The notes: generated by a model from the sequence alone, not told the origin. 64,000 bases of DNA from Aequorivita iocasae (GCF_016757735.1 NZ_CP068439.1:1984001-2048000); one strand, 5' to 3'; positions 36,543-45,385 are shown, counted from the stretch's first letter. A program made the numbers and translations.

Positions 36543-37709
36543 ATGGATAAAATGTATTTTACAGAGGAACACGATTTTTTCAGAAAGAGTTTTCAGGATT
36601 TCCTTCAAAAGGAAGTAGTGCCACACATTGAAAAATGGGAAAAAACTGGGCATATTGAGCGCTTCATCTGGGAAAAATTTGGTGAGATGGGCTACTTTGG
36701 TATTTATCAGCCTGAAGAATATGGAGGTCTTGATTTAGACCTTTTTTATACCGTAATTTTTTTAGAAGAACTTCAAAAAATTAATAGTGGCGGTTTTGCG
36801 GCCGCGATGTGGGCGCATGCATATCTTGCCATGACACATTTAAAAGTGGAAGGCAATCATGAGCAAAAGGAAAAATATCTAGCCCCCAGCATCACTGGTG
36901 AAAAAATAGGCTGTCTTTGTATCACAGAACCTTTTGGTGGTAGCGATGTTTCTGGAATGCGGAGTACCGCTGAAAAAAAAGGGGACAGCTATATTTTAAA
37001 TGGTTCAAAGACTTTTATCACTAACGGTGTTTACAGCGATTATTTGATAGTAGCGGCCAAAACAGCCCCCGAACTAGGCAATAAAGGCATCAGTATTTTT
37101 GTAGTTGATCGTGATGCAAAAGGGATTTCTGCAACAAAGCTTGACAAATTAGGCTGGCGAGCCAGCGATACCGGCGAAATAGCTTTTGACAATGTTGAAA
37201 TTCCCGCTAAAAATTTAATGGGCGAGGAGAATAAAGGATTTCCGTACATAATGCAGCACTTCGCATTGGAACGTTTGATTATGGGCATCAATGCGCACGC
37301 ACGAAGTGAGTTTGCTTTGGAATATACCATTCAATATATGAAAGATCGTTTTGCCTTTGGGAAAAGCATTTCGAAATTTCAAGCCTTGCGTCACCGCGTT
37401 GCCGAGATTGCTAGTGAAATTGAGGTTAGCAAGACCTTTAACTATGTTACCGCAAAACGTTTGAACGATGGTGAATATGTAGTAAAGGAAGCCACGATGA
37501 GTAAACTTATTTCCACCAAAGTTGCCGATGAGGTGATGACCGAATGCCTTCAGTTTTTGGGTGGTTACGGATATATGGAAGATTATCCTTTGGCGCGTTT
37601 GTTGCGTGATAGCAGACTAGGGCCCATTGGTGGCGGAACTTCAGAGATTCTTCGGGAAATAATTGCTAAAATGATTATTGAAGGGAAGGAATATAAGCCG
37701 GCGAAGTAA
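36543..37709 (+). CDS. Acyl-CoA dehydrogenase
   Basis: 388 residues, canonical length. CITEPFGGSDVSGMRSTAEKKGDSYILNGSKTFITNG covers the FAD-binding and acyl-contacting loop, and LRDSRLGPIGGGTSEILREIIAKMI is the C-terminal helix with family signature. The start could be the ATG at 36543 or three codons later. It oxidises acyl-CoA to enoyl-CoA, passing electrons to ETF. The chain-length class cannot be decided from the sequence. Confidence 0.9.
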   Translation: MDKMYFTEEHDFFRKSFQDFLQKEVVPHIEKWEKTGHIERFIWEKFGEMGYFGIYQPEEYGGLDLDLFYTVIFLEELQKINSGGFAAAMWAHAYLAMTHLKVEGNHEQKEKYLAPSITGEKIGCLCITEPFGGSDVSGMRSTAEKKGDSYILNGSKTFITNGVYSDYLIVAAKTAPELGNKGISIFVVDRDAKGISATKLDKLGWRASDTGEIAFDNVEIPAKNLMGEENKGFPYIMQHFALERLIMGINAHARSEFALEYTIQYMKDRFAFGKSISKFQALRHRVAEIASEIEVSKTFNYVTAKRLNDGEYVVKEATMSKLISTKVADEVMTECLQFLGGYGYMEDYPLARLLRDSRLGPIGGGTSEILREIIAKMIIEGKEYKPAK

Positions 37710-37739
37710 AATTATTTATTTTAAAAAATCAATTTGGAA

Positions 37740-39152
37740 ATGAAGCATTTCACTTTAAAGCATTTTTCTTTATTATTTGTTTTTTTTATCGGGACCACCA
37801 CCTTCGCACAAACAGAGCTAAAGGGAAAAGTGGCCGATTTCTTAACATTTCAGCCCATTGAAAGCGCCAGTGTTTATATAGAGAATACCACTATCGGTTC
37901 CATTACCAATGCCGATGGTAATTTCGTTTTAAAAGTACCACACCAACATTTGCAGGACACGCTTGTTATTTCTTCCATTGGGTATAAAAGTTTTAAGATT
38001 GTCATTAGTGAATTTGAAAACGGTTCCGATATTTTCTTGGAAGAAGACGTTGCATCCCTCGATGAAGTCGTGATCGTCGCAGATCCGCGCCCCACAACTG
38101 GAAATGGTATTGTTGAGAAAGCCATTGAAAAACTCCCGAAAAACCTTCCCGAGAAAGCCTACCTTCAAAAGGGATTTCTTCGCCACAAAGAGCGCAATAA
38201 AAAGGAGTACAAATGGCTTATTGAAAGCGCCATTACAATCTACGACTCCAGCTATGCTGCCGGAGCTAAAGACAATCTAAAAATAAACGTAGACGAAACC
38301 CGCAAAAGCTATGATTTAAGGGATATTGACAGTCTTTTTACATATTCAGCCTATCTTAAAAGTATGAATTCAAAAAGTGGAAATCTAAATTCGGTGAAAA
38401 CTTCATCATTGGTTGAGGCCATAAAATGGAACGACAGCCGCGTAAATGGTTTGGAGAATCTTTTTAAAGGAAAGCTCAATTTGGTCCGAAATTCAAATGT
38501 TACGGGTGCTTTGTTAGGAAAAAATATGTTGGAAAAGCATCAGTTTGCACTCGATACTATTCTTGTGGATAATGGAAGAAAACTCTATAAGATAAAAATT
38601 GAAAAAGGGGCGGATTTTGTGGGTCTCAACACACCTAATATTTATAACGAAGGCTTTGAGCCAAAAGGGTGGATTTATATTTATTATGATAATTACGCCA
38701 TAAAAAAAGTGGAATATGAATTGGTCGCTGCGTCCGACGTTCAGAAAAAGCGAAGCAAGAGCCTTTTTGATACACAGACCATCCATAAACTAGTAATAAC
38801 CTATAAAGATTACGACGGAAAGATGTATCCGAACTACATTTATTACGAAACGCCAAAACTTGTAAACACAGGCGACCGCTCTTCAGATAGAATAAAGACG
38901 GAGGCTGAGCCCGGTTTTGACAAAGACGAACAATATTACTATACCATTCAGGAAATTTTGTTTAGCGACATTATTCAAGATTCAGAATTAATAAATCAGG
39001 AATTACAACAAAATAATTGGTCTGCAGATATTTTCTCAAGCAAACCCTATAACGAATCGTTTTGGAAGAATTACAACGTTTTATTGGAAAGCAAAGAAGA
39101 GGAGAAGCTAATCCAGGATTTAAGCAAGCGCGCCTCTTTATATAAAGAGTAA
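37740..39152 (+). CDS. Secreted protein with CarboxypepD_reg-like N-terminal domain
   Basis: 470 residues from the ATG at 37740; a TTG two codons earlier is a weaker choice. Signal peptide ending in GTTTFAQ. TELKGKVADFLTFQPIESASVYIENTTIGSITNADGNFVLKVP is the carboxypeptidase-regulatory-like Ig fold found in Bacteroidota outer-membrane proteins. The remainder is a large domain with no clear match. It is not a TonB receptor. Probably outer-membrane associated or periplasmic. Confidence 0.8.
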   Translation: MKHFTLKHFSLLFVFFIGTTTFAQTELKGKVADFLTFQPIESASVYIENTTIGSITNADGNFVLKVPHQHLQDTLVISSIGYKSFKIVISEFENGSDIFLEEDVASLDEVVIVADPRPTTGNGIVEKAIEKLPKNLPEKAYLQKGFLRHKERNKKEYKWLIESAITIYDSSYAAGAKDNLKINVDETRKSYDLRDIDSLFTYSAYLKSMNSKSGNLNSVKTSSLVEAIKWNDSRVNGLENLFKGKLNLVRNSNVTGALLGKNMLEKHQFALDTILVDNGRKLYKIKIEKGADFVGLNTPNIYNEGFEPKGWIYIYYDNYAIKKVEYELVAASDVQKKRSKSLFDTQTIHKLVITYKDYDGKMYPNYIYYETPKLVNTGDRSSDRIKTEAEPGFDKDEQYYYTIQEILFSDIIQDSELINQELQQNNWSADIFSSKPYNESFWKNYNVLLESKEEEKLIQDLSKRASLYKE

Positions 39153-39160
39153 TTTTTTCA

Positions 39161-39195
39161 AAAAAACTGAAAACTGAATACTAATTACTGAAAAG
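39161..39195. repeat. Heptad-periodic tract upstream of rpsU
   Basis: Steps of 7: AAAAAAC, TGAAAAC, TGAATAC, TAATTAC, TGAAAAG, directly before the rpsU promoter. Confidence 0.5.
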
Positions 39196-39202
39196 TTTTT
39201 TC

Positions 39203-39210
39203 TACTTTTG
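39203..39210 (+). promoter_or_regulatory. -7 promoter element TACTTTTG of rpsU
   Basis: An exact TAnnTTTG. The transcript would start around 39215, placing the Shine-Dalgarno at its very 5' end. Confidence 0.65.
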
Positions 39211-39219
39211 CAGTCCTAA

Positions 39220-39233
39220 AGAAAGGAGGTGAT
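39220..39233 (+). promoter_or_regulatory. Exceptionally strong Shine-Dalgarno of rpsU
   Basis: AGAAAGGAGGTGAT is complementary over 14 bases to the conserved 16S rRNA 3' tail (AUCACCUCCUUUCU). The core GGAGG is 10 bases before the ATG at 39240. Most other genes in this window have no such match. Confidence 0.85.
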
Positions 39234-39239
39234 GACACT

Positions 39240-39434
39240 ATGTTAATTATACCAGTTAAAGACGGAGAAAATATCGACAGAGCGCTGAAGCGTTTCAAGC
39301 GTAAATTTGATCGTACCGGAACTATGCGTCAGCTACGTGCAAGACAACAGTTTACGAAGCCTTCTGTTAAGAAAAGAGCACAGATTCAAAAAGCACAATA
39401 CATTCAAAACCTAAGAGATCAGGAAGAGATTTAG
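39240..39434 (+). CDS. rpsU: 30S ribosomal protein bS21
   Basis: 64 residues, the standard length. It starts MLIIPVKDGENIDRALKRFKRKFDRTGTMRQLRARQQF, the typical bS21 sequence, and ends in a basic helix. It binds near the 16S 3' end on the small subunit. In Flavobacterium johnsoniae bS21 helps hide the anti-Shine-Dalgarno, so the strong SD of this gene fits an autoregulation model. Confidence 0.95.
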   Translation: MLIIPVKDGENIDRALKRFKRKFDRTGTMRQLRARQQFTKPSVKKRAQIQKAQYIQNLRDQEEI

Positions 39435-39463
39435 TGTTTCTATTTTGAAAATTGAAGATATAT

Positions 39464-39496
39464 ATCCGCTGGAATTTTTTCCAGCGGATTTTTTTG
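39464..39496 (+). terminator. Rho-independent terminator after rpsU
   Basis: The stem ATCCGCTGG / CCAGCGGAT with an 8-base AT loop is followed by seven T's. Confidence 0.85.
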
Positions 39497-39533
39497 TGAG
39501 TATATCTGCCAATAAAAATTTCACTATTTTTAA

Positions 39534-39554
39534 CTCACAATTCACAACTTACAA
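39534..39554. repeat. Three heptads abutting the recombinase start codon
   Basis: CTCACAA, TTCACAA and CTTACAA run directly into the ATG at 39555. Confidence 0.45.
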
Positions 39555-40439
39555 ATGCCCTTACAAGCCTTCAGTGATTATCTCCAACTCGAAAAAAAAT
39601 ATTCGCGACATACGTTGACTGCATATTTAAAGGATTTAGAAGATTTTCAAACTTTTGCCTCGCAAGAGTATCAATATGATGAAATAGCAAGCGTGAATTA
39701 CGCAATTATAAGGAGCTGGGTTGTTGCGCTTGTAGATTCAGGCATCTCTAACCGGACTGTAAACCGAAAGATTTCCTCATTAAAAACCTACTATAAATTT
39801 CTACTGAAAACCGGCCAGATAGAAGTTAATCCATTGGCCAAGCACAAAGCGTTGAAGACTTCAAAAAAAGTACAAGTTCCTTTTTCCGAAAGTGAAATTG
39901 AAAGCGTAATGAAACTCCTTGGTTCTGAAAATAGCTTTGAGGGAATGCGCGACCGTTTAATAATAGAGCTTTTTTATGCTACGGGCATACGCAGGGCAGA
40001 ATTGATCCGCATAAAACTGAGCGATATTTCTTTTGCGCAAAAAACCCTAAAGGTTTTAGGCAAAAGAAATAAGGAGCGCATAATTCCGCTCTTGCCTGCA
40101 GTGTTAAAAACTATTGAAGAATATTTGCCGTTTCGGCAGGAGCTTGAAAATGTAAAGGACGATCACTTATTGTTTCTTACCCCAAAAGGGGTTAAAATTT
40201 ATGAAACTCTTGTCTATCGGATTATAAATTCTTACTTTAGTAAAGCTTCCGAAAAAGTAAAGAAAAGTCCGCATATTTTGAGGCATTCTTTTGCAACACA
40301 TCTTTTGAACGAAGGCGCTGACATTAATGCGGTAAAAGAATTGCTGGGCCACTCCAGCCTTGCTTCAACCCAGGTTTATACACAAAACAGTATAGCGAAA
40401 CTGAAGGAGGTCTATAAAAACTCCCACCCGCGTAATTAA
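39555..40439 (+). CDS. XerC/XerD-type tyrosine recombinase
   Basis: 294 residues, the usual size. The N-terminal SAM-like domain (residues 1-90) is followed by the catalytic domain with R146 (YATGIRRAEL), K170 (LGKRNKERIIPL), H240/R243 (HILRHSFATHLL), H266 (LLGHSSLASTQVY) and nucleophile Y275, so all six active-site positions are present. It should resolve chromosome dimers at dif with a partner recombinase. XerC versus XerD cannot be decided. It lies between rpsU and hpf. Confidence 0.88.
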   Translation: MPLQAFSDYLQLEKKYSRHTLTAYLKDLEDFQTFASQEYQYDEIASVNYAIIRSWVVALVDSGISNRTVNRKISSLKTYYKFLLKTGQIEVNPLAKHKALKTSKKVQVPFSESEIESVMKLLGSENSFEGMRDRLIIELFYATGIRRAELIRIKLSDISFAQKTLKVLGKRNKERIIPLLPAVLKTIEEYLPFRQELENVKDDHLLFLTPKGVKIYETLVYRIINSYFSKASEKVKKSPHILRHSFATHLLNEGADINAVKELLGHSSLASTQVYTQNSIAKLKEVYKNSHPRN

Positions 40440-40500
40440 AAAACCAAATAGGCTTATGGCATAAAAATACATAGTATATTAACTTTTAAAATAATATAAT

Positions 40501-40803
40501 ATGAGAGTGAACGTGCAAACACCCAACTTTGCTGCCAAAGATGAATTATTGGTATTTGTTGAAAAGAAACTGAACAAGCTGGAGCATTTTTATGATAAAA
40601 TTGTTTTTGCAGATGTGTTTTTGAAAGTGCAGAAAACAAGTGAGAAAGAAAATAAAATTGTGGAAGTGCTATTAAGTATTCCTGGAGATGATGTAATGGT
40701 TAAAAAAGAAGCAAAAAGCTTTGAAGAGGCTACAGATGAAGTTGTAAAGACTTTGGAGCGGCAGCTTAAAAAAAGAAAACAAAAACAAAAAGCATATTTG
40801 TAA
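40501..40803 (+). CDS. hpf: Ribosome hibernation-promoting factor (short HPF/RaiA)
   Basis: 100 residues, short-type HPF. MRVNVQTPNFAAKDELLVFVEKKLNKLEHFYDKIVFADVFLKV is the beta-alpha start, with a basic KKRKQKQK tail. It binds the 30S decoding channel and silences ribosomes in slow growth. The gene follows the recombinase by 61 bp and precedes the tRNA/tuf transcription unit. Confidence 0.87.
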   Translation: MRVNVQTPNFAAKDELLVFVEKKLNKLEHFYDKIVFADVFLKVQKTSEKENKIVEVLLSIPGDDVMVKKEAKSFEEATDEVVKTLERQLKKRKQKQKAYL

Positions 40804-40822
40804 TATAATTTTTTAGAAAAAG

Positions 40823-40853
40823 TTTTGTAGAAAAAATAATTTCTCTACATTTG
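40823..40853 (+). promoter_or_regulatory. Promoter of the tRNA-tuf operon
   Basis: TTTTG at 40823-40827 and the exact TAnnTTTG element TACATTTG at 40846-40853 have an 18-bp spacer. It is the best-formed promoter in the window. Confidence 0.85.
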
Positions 40854-40854
40854 C

Positions 40855-40882
40855 AGTCCGTTAGAAATAGCGGACTTTTTTA
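40855..40882 (+). other. Terminator-shaped hairpin at the start of the tRNA-tuf transcript
   Basis: AGTCCG (40855-40860) pairs with CGGACT (40871-40876) and is followed by a T-tract. It lies directly at the expected transcription start, so it may act as an attenuator or simply be the initiation region. Confidence 0.45.
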
Positions 40883-40916
40883 TGGCTAAAAAATAGTCTT
40901 AAAAAGAGGTCAAAAA

Positions 40917-40990
40917 GCCGATGTAGCTCAGCTGGCTAGAGCAGCTGATTTGTAATCAGCAGGTCGTGGGTTCGAGTCCCTCTATCGGCT
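40917..40990 (+). tRNA. tRNA-Thr (TGT)
   Basis: 74 bases. Acceptor GCCGATG pairs with TATCGGC; the anticodon stem GCTGA/TCAGC encloses TTTGTAA with anticodon TGT; the T-loop is GTTCGAGTC. First of the four tRNAs before tuf. Confidence 0.95.
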
Positions 40991-41029
40991 CTTTAAGAAG
41001 GAAACGTTCCTATAATTATTTAACGTATC

Positions 41030-41112
41030 GGGGAGATACTCAAGCGGCCAACGAGGACAGACTGTAAATCTGTTGGTTTTCACCTTCGCAGGTTCGAATC
41101 CTGCTCTCCCCA
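41030..41112 (+). tRNA. tRNA-Tyr (GTA)
   Basis: 83 bases. Acceptor GGGGAGA/TCTCCCC, anticodon loop CTGTAAA with GTA, and the long variable arm of class II tRNAs. Confidence 0.95.
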
Positions 41113-41179
41113 CACTTTTAGCGGAAGCGTGAATTGAAATATTGAAAACCAAGATTCTGAAATGTAGGATCAAAAAAAT

Positions 41180-41252
41180 GCGGGAGTAGCTCAGTTGGTA
41201 GAGCGTCAGCCTTCCAAGCTGAATGTCGCCGGTTCGAACCCGGTCTCCCGCT
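41180..41252 (+). tRNA. tRNA-Gly (TCC)
   Basis: 73 bases. Acceptor GCGGGAG/CTCCCGC, anticodon loop CTTCCAA with TCC, T-loop GTTCGAACC. Confidence 0.95.
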
Positions 41253-41259
41253 CAATATG

Positions 41260-41329
41260 AGTTACAAGTTGTAAAGTTGCAAGTTACAGGTTGGAGTAAC
41301 CTGAAACTCGAAACCGGAAACCTGAAACC
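41260..41329. repeat. Ten-unit heptad-periodic tract between tRNA-Gly and tRNA-Thr
   Basis: Steps of 7: AGTTACA, AGTTGTA, AAGTTGC, AAGTTAC, AGGTTGG, AGTAACC, TGAAACT, CGAAACC, GGAAACC, TGAAACC. The first half has the AGTTnnn theme; the second half has the roughly complementary nGAAACC theme. CAGGTT/AACCTG (41287-41292, 41298-41303) can form a small hairpin at the junction. Confidence 0.75.
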
Positions 41330-41334
41330 AAAAC

Positions 41335-41406
<72 letters not shown>

Positions 41407-41462
41407 CAGATTTAGAATACAATAGATCACTAATATATAACTAAGATTAAAATTAATACAAA

Positions 41463-42650
41463 ATGGCAAAAGAAACATTCGATCGGTCAAAACCACACTT
41501 AAATGTTGGTACAATTGGACACGTAGATCACGGTAAAACAACGTTAACCGCAGCTATTACCAAAGTGATGGCTGATGCTGGTTTTTCGGAAGCCAGATCA
41601 TTCGACCAAATTGATAACGCTCCAGAGGAAAAAGAAAGAGGTATAACAATCAACTCTTCACACGTAGAGTACCAAACAGCAAACCGCCACTATGCGCACG
41701 TTGACTGTCCTGGTCACGCGGATTACGTTAAGAACATGGTAACTGGTGCTGCTCAAATGGACGGTGCTATATTAGTTGTAGCTGCTACAGACGGACCAAT
41801 GCCGCAGACTCGTGAGCACATCCTTCTTGGTCGCCAGGTAGGTATCCCACGTATCGTTGTATTCATGAACAAAGTGGATATGGTTGATGATGAAGAATTA
41901 CTTGAGCTAGTTGAAATGGAAATCCGTGACCTTCTTAACTTTTACGAGTATGATGGAGATAACGGACCTGTAATTGCTGGTTCTGCACTTGGCGCACTTA
42001 ATGGTGAGCAAAAGTGGGTTGATACAGTAATGCAGTTGATGGAAGCAGTTGACAATTGGATTGAACTTCCAACTCGTGATGTTGATAAGCCTTTCCTAAT
42101 GCCTATTGAAGATGTATTCTCTATTACTGGTCGTGGTACCGTTGCAACAGGACGTATTGAAACTGGTGTAGCTAACACAGGTGATGTTGTTGACATTATC
42201 GGTATGGGTGCTGAAAAATTGACTTCTACAATTACTGGGGTTGAAATGTTCCGTAAAATTCTTGATAGAGGTGAAGCTGGTGATAACGTAGGTATCCTTT
42301 TAAGAGGTATTGAAAAGAACGACATCCGTCGTGGTATGGTTATCTGTAAAAAAGGATCTGTAACGCCACACGCTAAATTCAAAGCTGAGGTTTATATCCT
42401 TAAGAAAGAAGAAGGTGGACGTCACACTCCATTCCACAACAACTACCGTCCACAGTTCTACGTTCGTACAACTGACGTAACTGGAACAATCATGCTTCCT
42501 GACGGTGTTGAAATGGTTATGCCTGGTGATAACTTAACTATCCATGTTGAGTTACTTCAGCCTATCGCAATGAACGTTGGTCTTCGTTTCGCTATCCGTG
42601 AAGGTGGACGTACCGTTGGTGCAGGTCAGGTAACTGAAATTTTAGACTAA
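41463..42650 (+). CDS. tuf: Translation elongation factor Tu
   Basis: 395 residues, canonical length. It starts [32 protein letters not shown] with the G1 loop, then the switch I RGITI, G3 DCPGH and G4 NKVD. Domains II and III follow ([11 protein letters not shown] and RDEGGRT-like [12 protein letters not shown]). It delivers aminoacyl-tRNA to the ribosome. Codon use is strongly biased, as expected for very high expression. It is preceded by four tRNAs as in many bacterial tufB operons and followed by a hairpin, tRNA-Trp and secE. Confidence 0.98.
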   Translation: MAKETFDRSKPHLNVGTIGHVDHGKTTLTAAITKVMADAGFSEARSFDQIDNAPEEKERGITINSSHVEYQTANRHYAHVDCPGHADYVKNMVTGAAQMDGAILVVAATDGPMPQTREHILLGRQVGIPRIVVFMNKVDMVDDEELLELVEMEIRDLLNFYEYDGDNGPVIAGSALGALNGEQKWVDTVMQLMEAVDNWIELPTRDVDKPFLMPIEDVFSITGRGTVATGRIETGVANTGDVVDIIGMGAEKLTSTITGVEMFRKILDRGEAGDNVGILLRGIEKNDIRRGMVICKKGSVTPHAKFKAEVYILKKEEGGRHTPFHNNYRPQFYVRTTDVTGTIMLPDGVEMVMPGDNLTIHVELLQPIAMNVGLRFAIREGGRTVGAGQVTEILD

Positions 42651-42663
42651 TTTCTATATAATT

Positions 42664-42710
42664 AAAAGCGCTGGGTGTCCCGAATTAACGTCGGGATACC
42701 TTGGCTTTTA
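42664..42710 (+). other. Hairpin between tuf and tRNA-Trp
   Basis: A 10-bp stem (GGTGTCCCGA with TCGGGATACC; loop of 7) extended at its base by AAAAGC/GCTTTT. It lacks a clear T-tract beyond TTTTA, so partial termination or an RNA-processing site is as likely as full termination. Confidence 0.6.
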
Positions 42711-42757
42711 TAGCGGGTTTAGCAGAATGCCAATAAAATGGAAGCTAATCCTTAGAA

Positions 42758-42830
42758 ACGGGTTTAGCTCAGTTGGTAGAGCACTGGTCTCCAAAACCAG
42801 GTGTCGGGAGTTCGAGCCTCTCAACCCGTG
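42758..42830 (+). tRNA. tRNA-Trp (CCA)
   Basis: 73 bases. Acceptor ACGGGTT/AACCCGT, anticodon loop CTCCAAA with CCA, discriminator G. It lies between tuf and secE, as in many bacteria. Confidence 0.95.
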
Positions 42831-42881
42831 CTAAAGATGATAAATAGTTAAACATCTTGAAAAATTTTAAACTGCGACAAA

Positions 42882-43070
42882 ATGGTAAACTATATTACAG
42901 AATCGTATAAAGAACTTAAAAACCACGTTACCTGGCCTACCTGGGCTGAAGCACAAAAACTAACTGTTATTGTGGCAGTGTTTTCTGTTTTGTTAGCCTT
43001 GGCAGTTTGGGGAGTAGATACCGTTTTCAGCAAGGTCGTGGGTTTATATTTTGATTGGATCAAGTCCTAA
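42882..43070 (+). CDS. secE: Preprotein translocase subunit SecE
   Basis: 62 residues, the short single-helix SecE of non-enteric bacteria. The amphipathic helix (YITESYKELKNHVTWPTWAEAQKLT) precedes one membrane span. It clamps SecY in the Sec channel. It is followed after 3 bp by nusG. Confidence 0.93.
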   Translation: MVNYITESYKELKNHVTWPTWAEAQKLTVIVAVFSVLLALAVWGVDTVFSKVVGLYFDWIKS

Positions 43071-43073
43071 GCA

Positions 43074-43628
43074 ATGACCGAAACAACAAGTACAAAAAAG
43101 TGGTATGTAGTCCGTTCAGTTAGTGGACAGGAAAACAAGATCAAATCGTATATCGAAACGGAGATAAAACGATTGGAGCTTGAGGATTATATTGATCAGG
43201 TGCTCGTGCCCACTGAAAAAGTAATACAGATTCGTAACGGAAAAAAAGTAAACAAAGAACGTGTTTACTTTCCCGGGTATATAATGATACAAGCAAACCT
43301 GGGTGGAGAAATTCCGCACATTATAAAATCAATAAACGGAGTAATAGGTTTTTTGGGCGAAACCAAAGGTGGTGATCCCGTGCCGCTTAGACAGTCTGAG
43401 GTAAACAGAATGCTTGGAAAGGTTGATGAGCTTTCTGTGAAAGACGACAGTGTGAACATCCCTTACACAATAGGCGAAACTGTAAAAGTAATAGACGGGC
43501 CGTTCAACGGATTTAACGGAACCGTAGAAAAGATAAATGAAGAAAAACGCAAGCTTGAAGTAATGGTGAAAATTTTCGGAAGAAAAACACCTTTGGAATT
43601 GAGCTATATGCAAGTTGAAAAAGTTTAA
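43074..43628 (+). CDS. nusG: Transcription antitermination factor NusG
   Basis: 184 residues. The NGN domain includes KKWYVVRSVSGQENKIKSYIE and VYFPGYIMIQANL; the KOW domain at the C-terminus has IGETVKVIDGPFNGFNGTVEKINEEKRKLEV. It links RNA polymerase to the ribosome or Rho. Its position between secE and rplK is conserved. Confidence 0.96.
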   Translation: MTETTSTKKWYVVRSVSGQENKIKSYIETEIKRLELEDYIDQVLVPTEKVIQIRNGKKVNKERVYFPGYIMIQANLGGEIPHIIKSINGVIGFLGETKGGDPVPLRQSEVNRMLGKVDELSVKDDSVNIPYTIGETVKVIDGPFNGFNGTVEKINEEKRKLEVMVKIFGRKTPLELSYMQVEKV

Positions 43629-43693
43629 TTGTTACGCTTAATAGGTTTTTTCAGAGGCTTCCACTTTTGAAGGACCACATTTAAAAATTAGAA

Positions 43694-44131
43694 ATGGCAA
43701 AAGAAGTTAGTAAAGTAGTTAAGTTGCAAGTTCGTGGAGGTGCTGCTAACCCATCACCACCAGTTGGACCTGCCCTTGGTGCTGCCGGTGTTAACATCAT
43801 GGAATTCTGCAAGCAGTTTAATGCTAGAACCCAGGATAAGCAAGGAAAAGTATTGCCAGTAGCGATCACGGTTTACAAAGACAAATCATTTGATTTTGTT
43901 ATTAAAACCCCACCCGCTGCCGTACAAATACTTGAAGCTGCTAAGGCAAAAAAGGGCTCCGGTGAACCACACGCAAAAAAAGTAGCCACAATCTCTTGGG
44001 ACCAAATCAAAACGATCGCGGAAGACAAAATGCCCGATCTTAATGCATTTACCGTTGAGTCTGCCATGAAAATGGTAGCTGGTACTGCACGTTCCATGGG
44101 AATTAAAGTAAAAGGTGACGCACCTTTTTAA
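43694..44131 (+). CDS. rplK: 50S ribosomal protein uL11
   Basis: 145 residues. It has the [37 protein letters not shown] proline-rich motif of the GTPase-associated centre and the [38 protein letters not shown]-terminal helix set. Neighbour of rplA. Confidence 0.97.
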   Translation: MAKEVSKVVKLQVRGGAANPSPPVGPALGAAGVNIMEFCKQFNARTQDKQGKVLPVAITVYKDKSFDFVIKTPPAAVQILEAAKAKKGSGEPHAKKVATISWDQIKTIAEDKMPDLNAFTVESAMKMVAGTARSMGIKVKGDAPF

Positions 44132-44152
44132 TCTGAAAAAAGAATCTATAAA

Positions 44153-44851
44153 ATGGCACGATTAACTAAAAAGCAAAAGGAAGCCGCTTCAAAAATAGAG
44201 CCTAACAAGGCCTATTCAGTAGCTGAAGCTTCTGCTTTAATAAAAGAAATCACCAGCGTAAAGTTTGATGCTTCCGTTGACCTTGCGGTACGTCTTAACG
44301 TGGATCCACGTAAAGCGAACCAAATGGTTAGAGGCGTTGTTACCCTTCCACACGGAACAGGTAAAGACGTTAAAGTGTTGGCATTGGTAACTCCAGATAA
44401 GGAGGCCGAGGCTAAAGAAGCAGGAGCAGACTACGTAGGTCTAGATGAGTACCTCGACAAAATTAAAGGAGGATGGACAGATGTTGACGTTATAGTAACT
44501 ATGCCAAGTGTAATGGGTAAATTAGGTCCTTTAGGACGCGTATTAGGTCCTCGTGGCCTTATGCCAAACCCAAAAACAGGTACAGTGACAATGGACGTTG
44601 CTAAAGCAGTTTCTGATGTAAAAGCTGGTAAGATCGATTTTAAGGTTGACAAAACCGGTATTGTACACGCAGCAATCGGAAAAGCATCTTTTGATGCCGA
44701 AAAAATTGCAGGAAATGCAAGAGAATTATTAACAACCCTCGTTAAGCTAAAGCCTCAAGCGGCAAAAGGTGTTTACATAAAGAGTATCTATATGTCTAGC
44801 ACAATGAGCCCAGGTGTTGAAATCGACACTAAAAGGTTTACTGAGCAGTAA
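44153..44851 (+). CDS. rplA: 50S ribosomal protein uL1
   Basis: 232 residues, full length. [25 protein letters not shown] is the L1 signature in the domain that binds 23S rRNA, and [31 protein letters not shown] lies near the N-terminus. L1 also represses its own operon in other bacteria; no copy of that binding site was identified here. Confidence 0.97.
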   Translation: MARLTKKQKEAASKIEPNKAYSVAEASALIKEITSVKFDASVDLAVRLNVDPRKANQMVRGVVTLPHGTGKDVKVLALVTPDKEAEAKEAGADYVGLDEYLDKIKGGWTDVDVIVTMPSVMGKLGPLGRVLGPRGLMPNPKTGTVTMDVAKAVSDVKAGKIDFKVDKTGIVHAAIGKASFDAEKIAGNARELLTTLVKLKPQAAKGVYIKSIYMSSTMSPGVEIDTKRFTEQ

Positions 44852-44863
44852 AAACTGGAAATT

Positions 44864-45385
44864 ATGACAAGAGAAGAAAAATCACAAGTAATTGAAACGT
44901 TGACTGCGCAGTTGTCTGATAATGCCAATATCTATTTGGCAGATATTTCAGGACTAGACGCAGGGAATACTTCCAACCTTCGTAGGGCTTGCTTCAAAGC
45001 AGGTGTTCAGTTGGCAGTTGTTAAGAACACATTGCTTAAAAAAGCAATGGAAAGTTCCGATAAAGATTTTGGTGAGCTTACAAATATCCTGAAAGGAAAC
45101 ACATCTTTGATGATTTCTGAAACAGGAAATGCTCCAGCTAAAGTAATTAAGGAATTCAGAAAAAAATCTGATAAGCCTCTTTTAAAGGGAGCCTACATCC
45201 AAGAGTCAATTTACGTTGGCGATAACCAATTGGATAGTCTGGTTGAGCTTAAATCTAAAGACGAGCTTATTGGAGAAATTATCGGGTTGCTACAATCCCC
45301 TGCCAAAAACGTTATCTCTGCTCTTAAGAGTGGTGGTAGCACAATTGCAGGACTTGTTAAAACCTTATCCGAGAGAGAAGGATAA
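44864..45385 (+). CDS. rplJ: 50S ribosomal protein uL10
   Basis: 173 residues. It is the stalk base: MTREEKSQVIETLTAQLSDNANIYLADISGLDAGNTSNLRR then AVVKNTLLKKAM, ending in a helix that carries L7/L12 dimers. Only 12 bp separate it from rplA, so the L10 leader element of enteric bacteria is not available here. Confidence 0.96.
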   Translation: MTREEKSQVIETLTAQLSDNANIYLADISGLDAGNTSNLRRACFKAGVQLAVVKNTLLKKAMESSDKDFGELTNILKGNTSLMISETGNAPAKVIKEFRKKSDKPLLKGAYIQESIYVGDNQLDSLVELKSKDELIGEIIGLLQSPAKNVISALKSGGSTIAGLVKTLSEREG

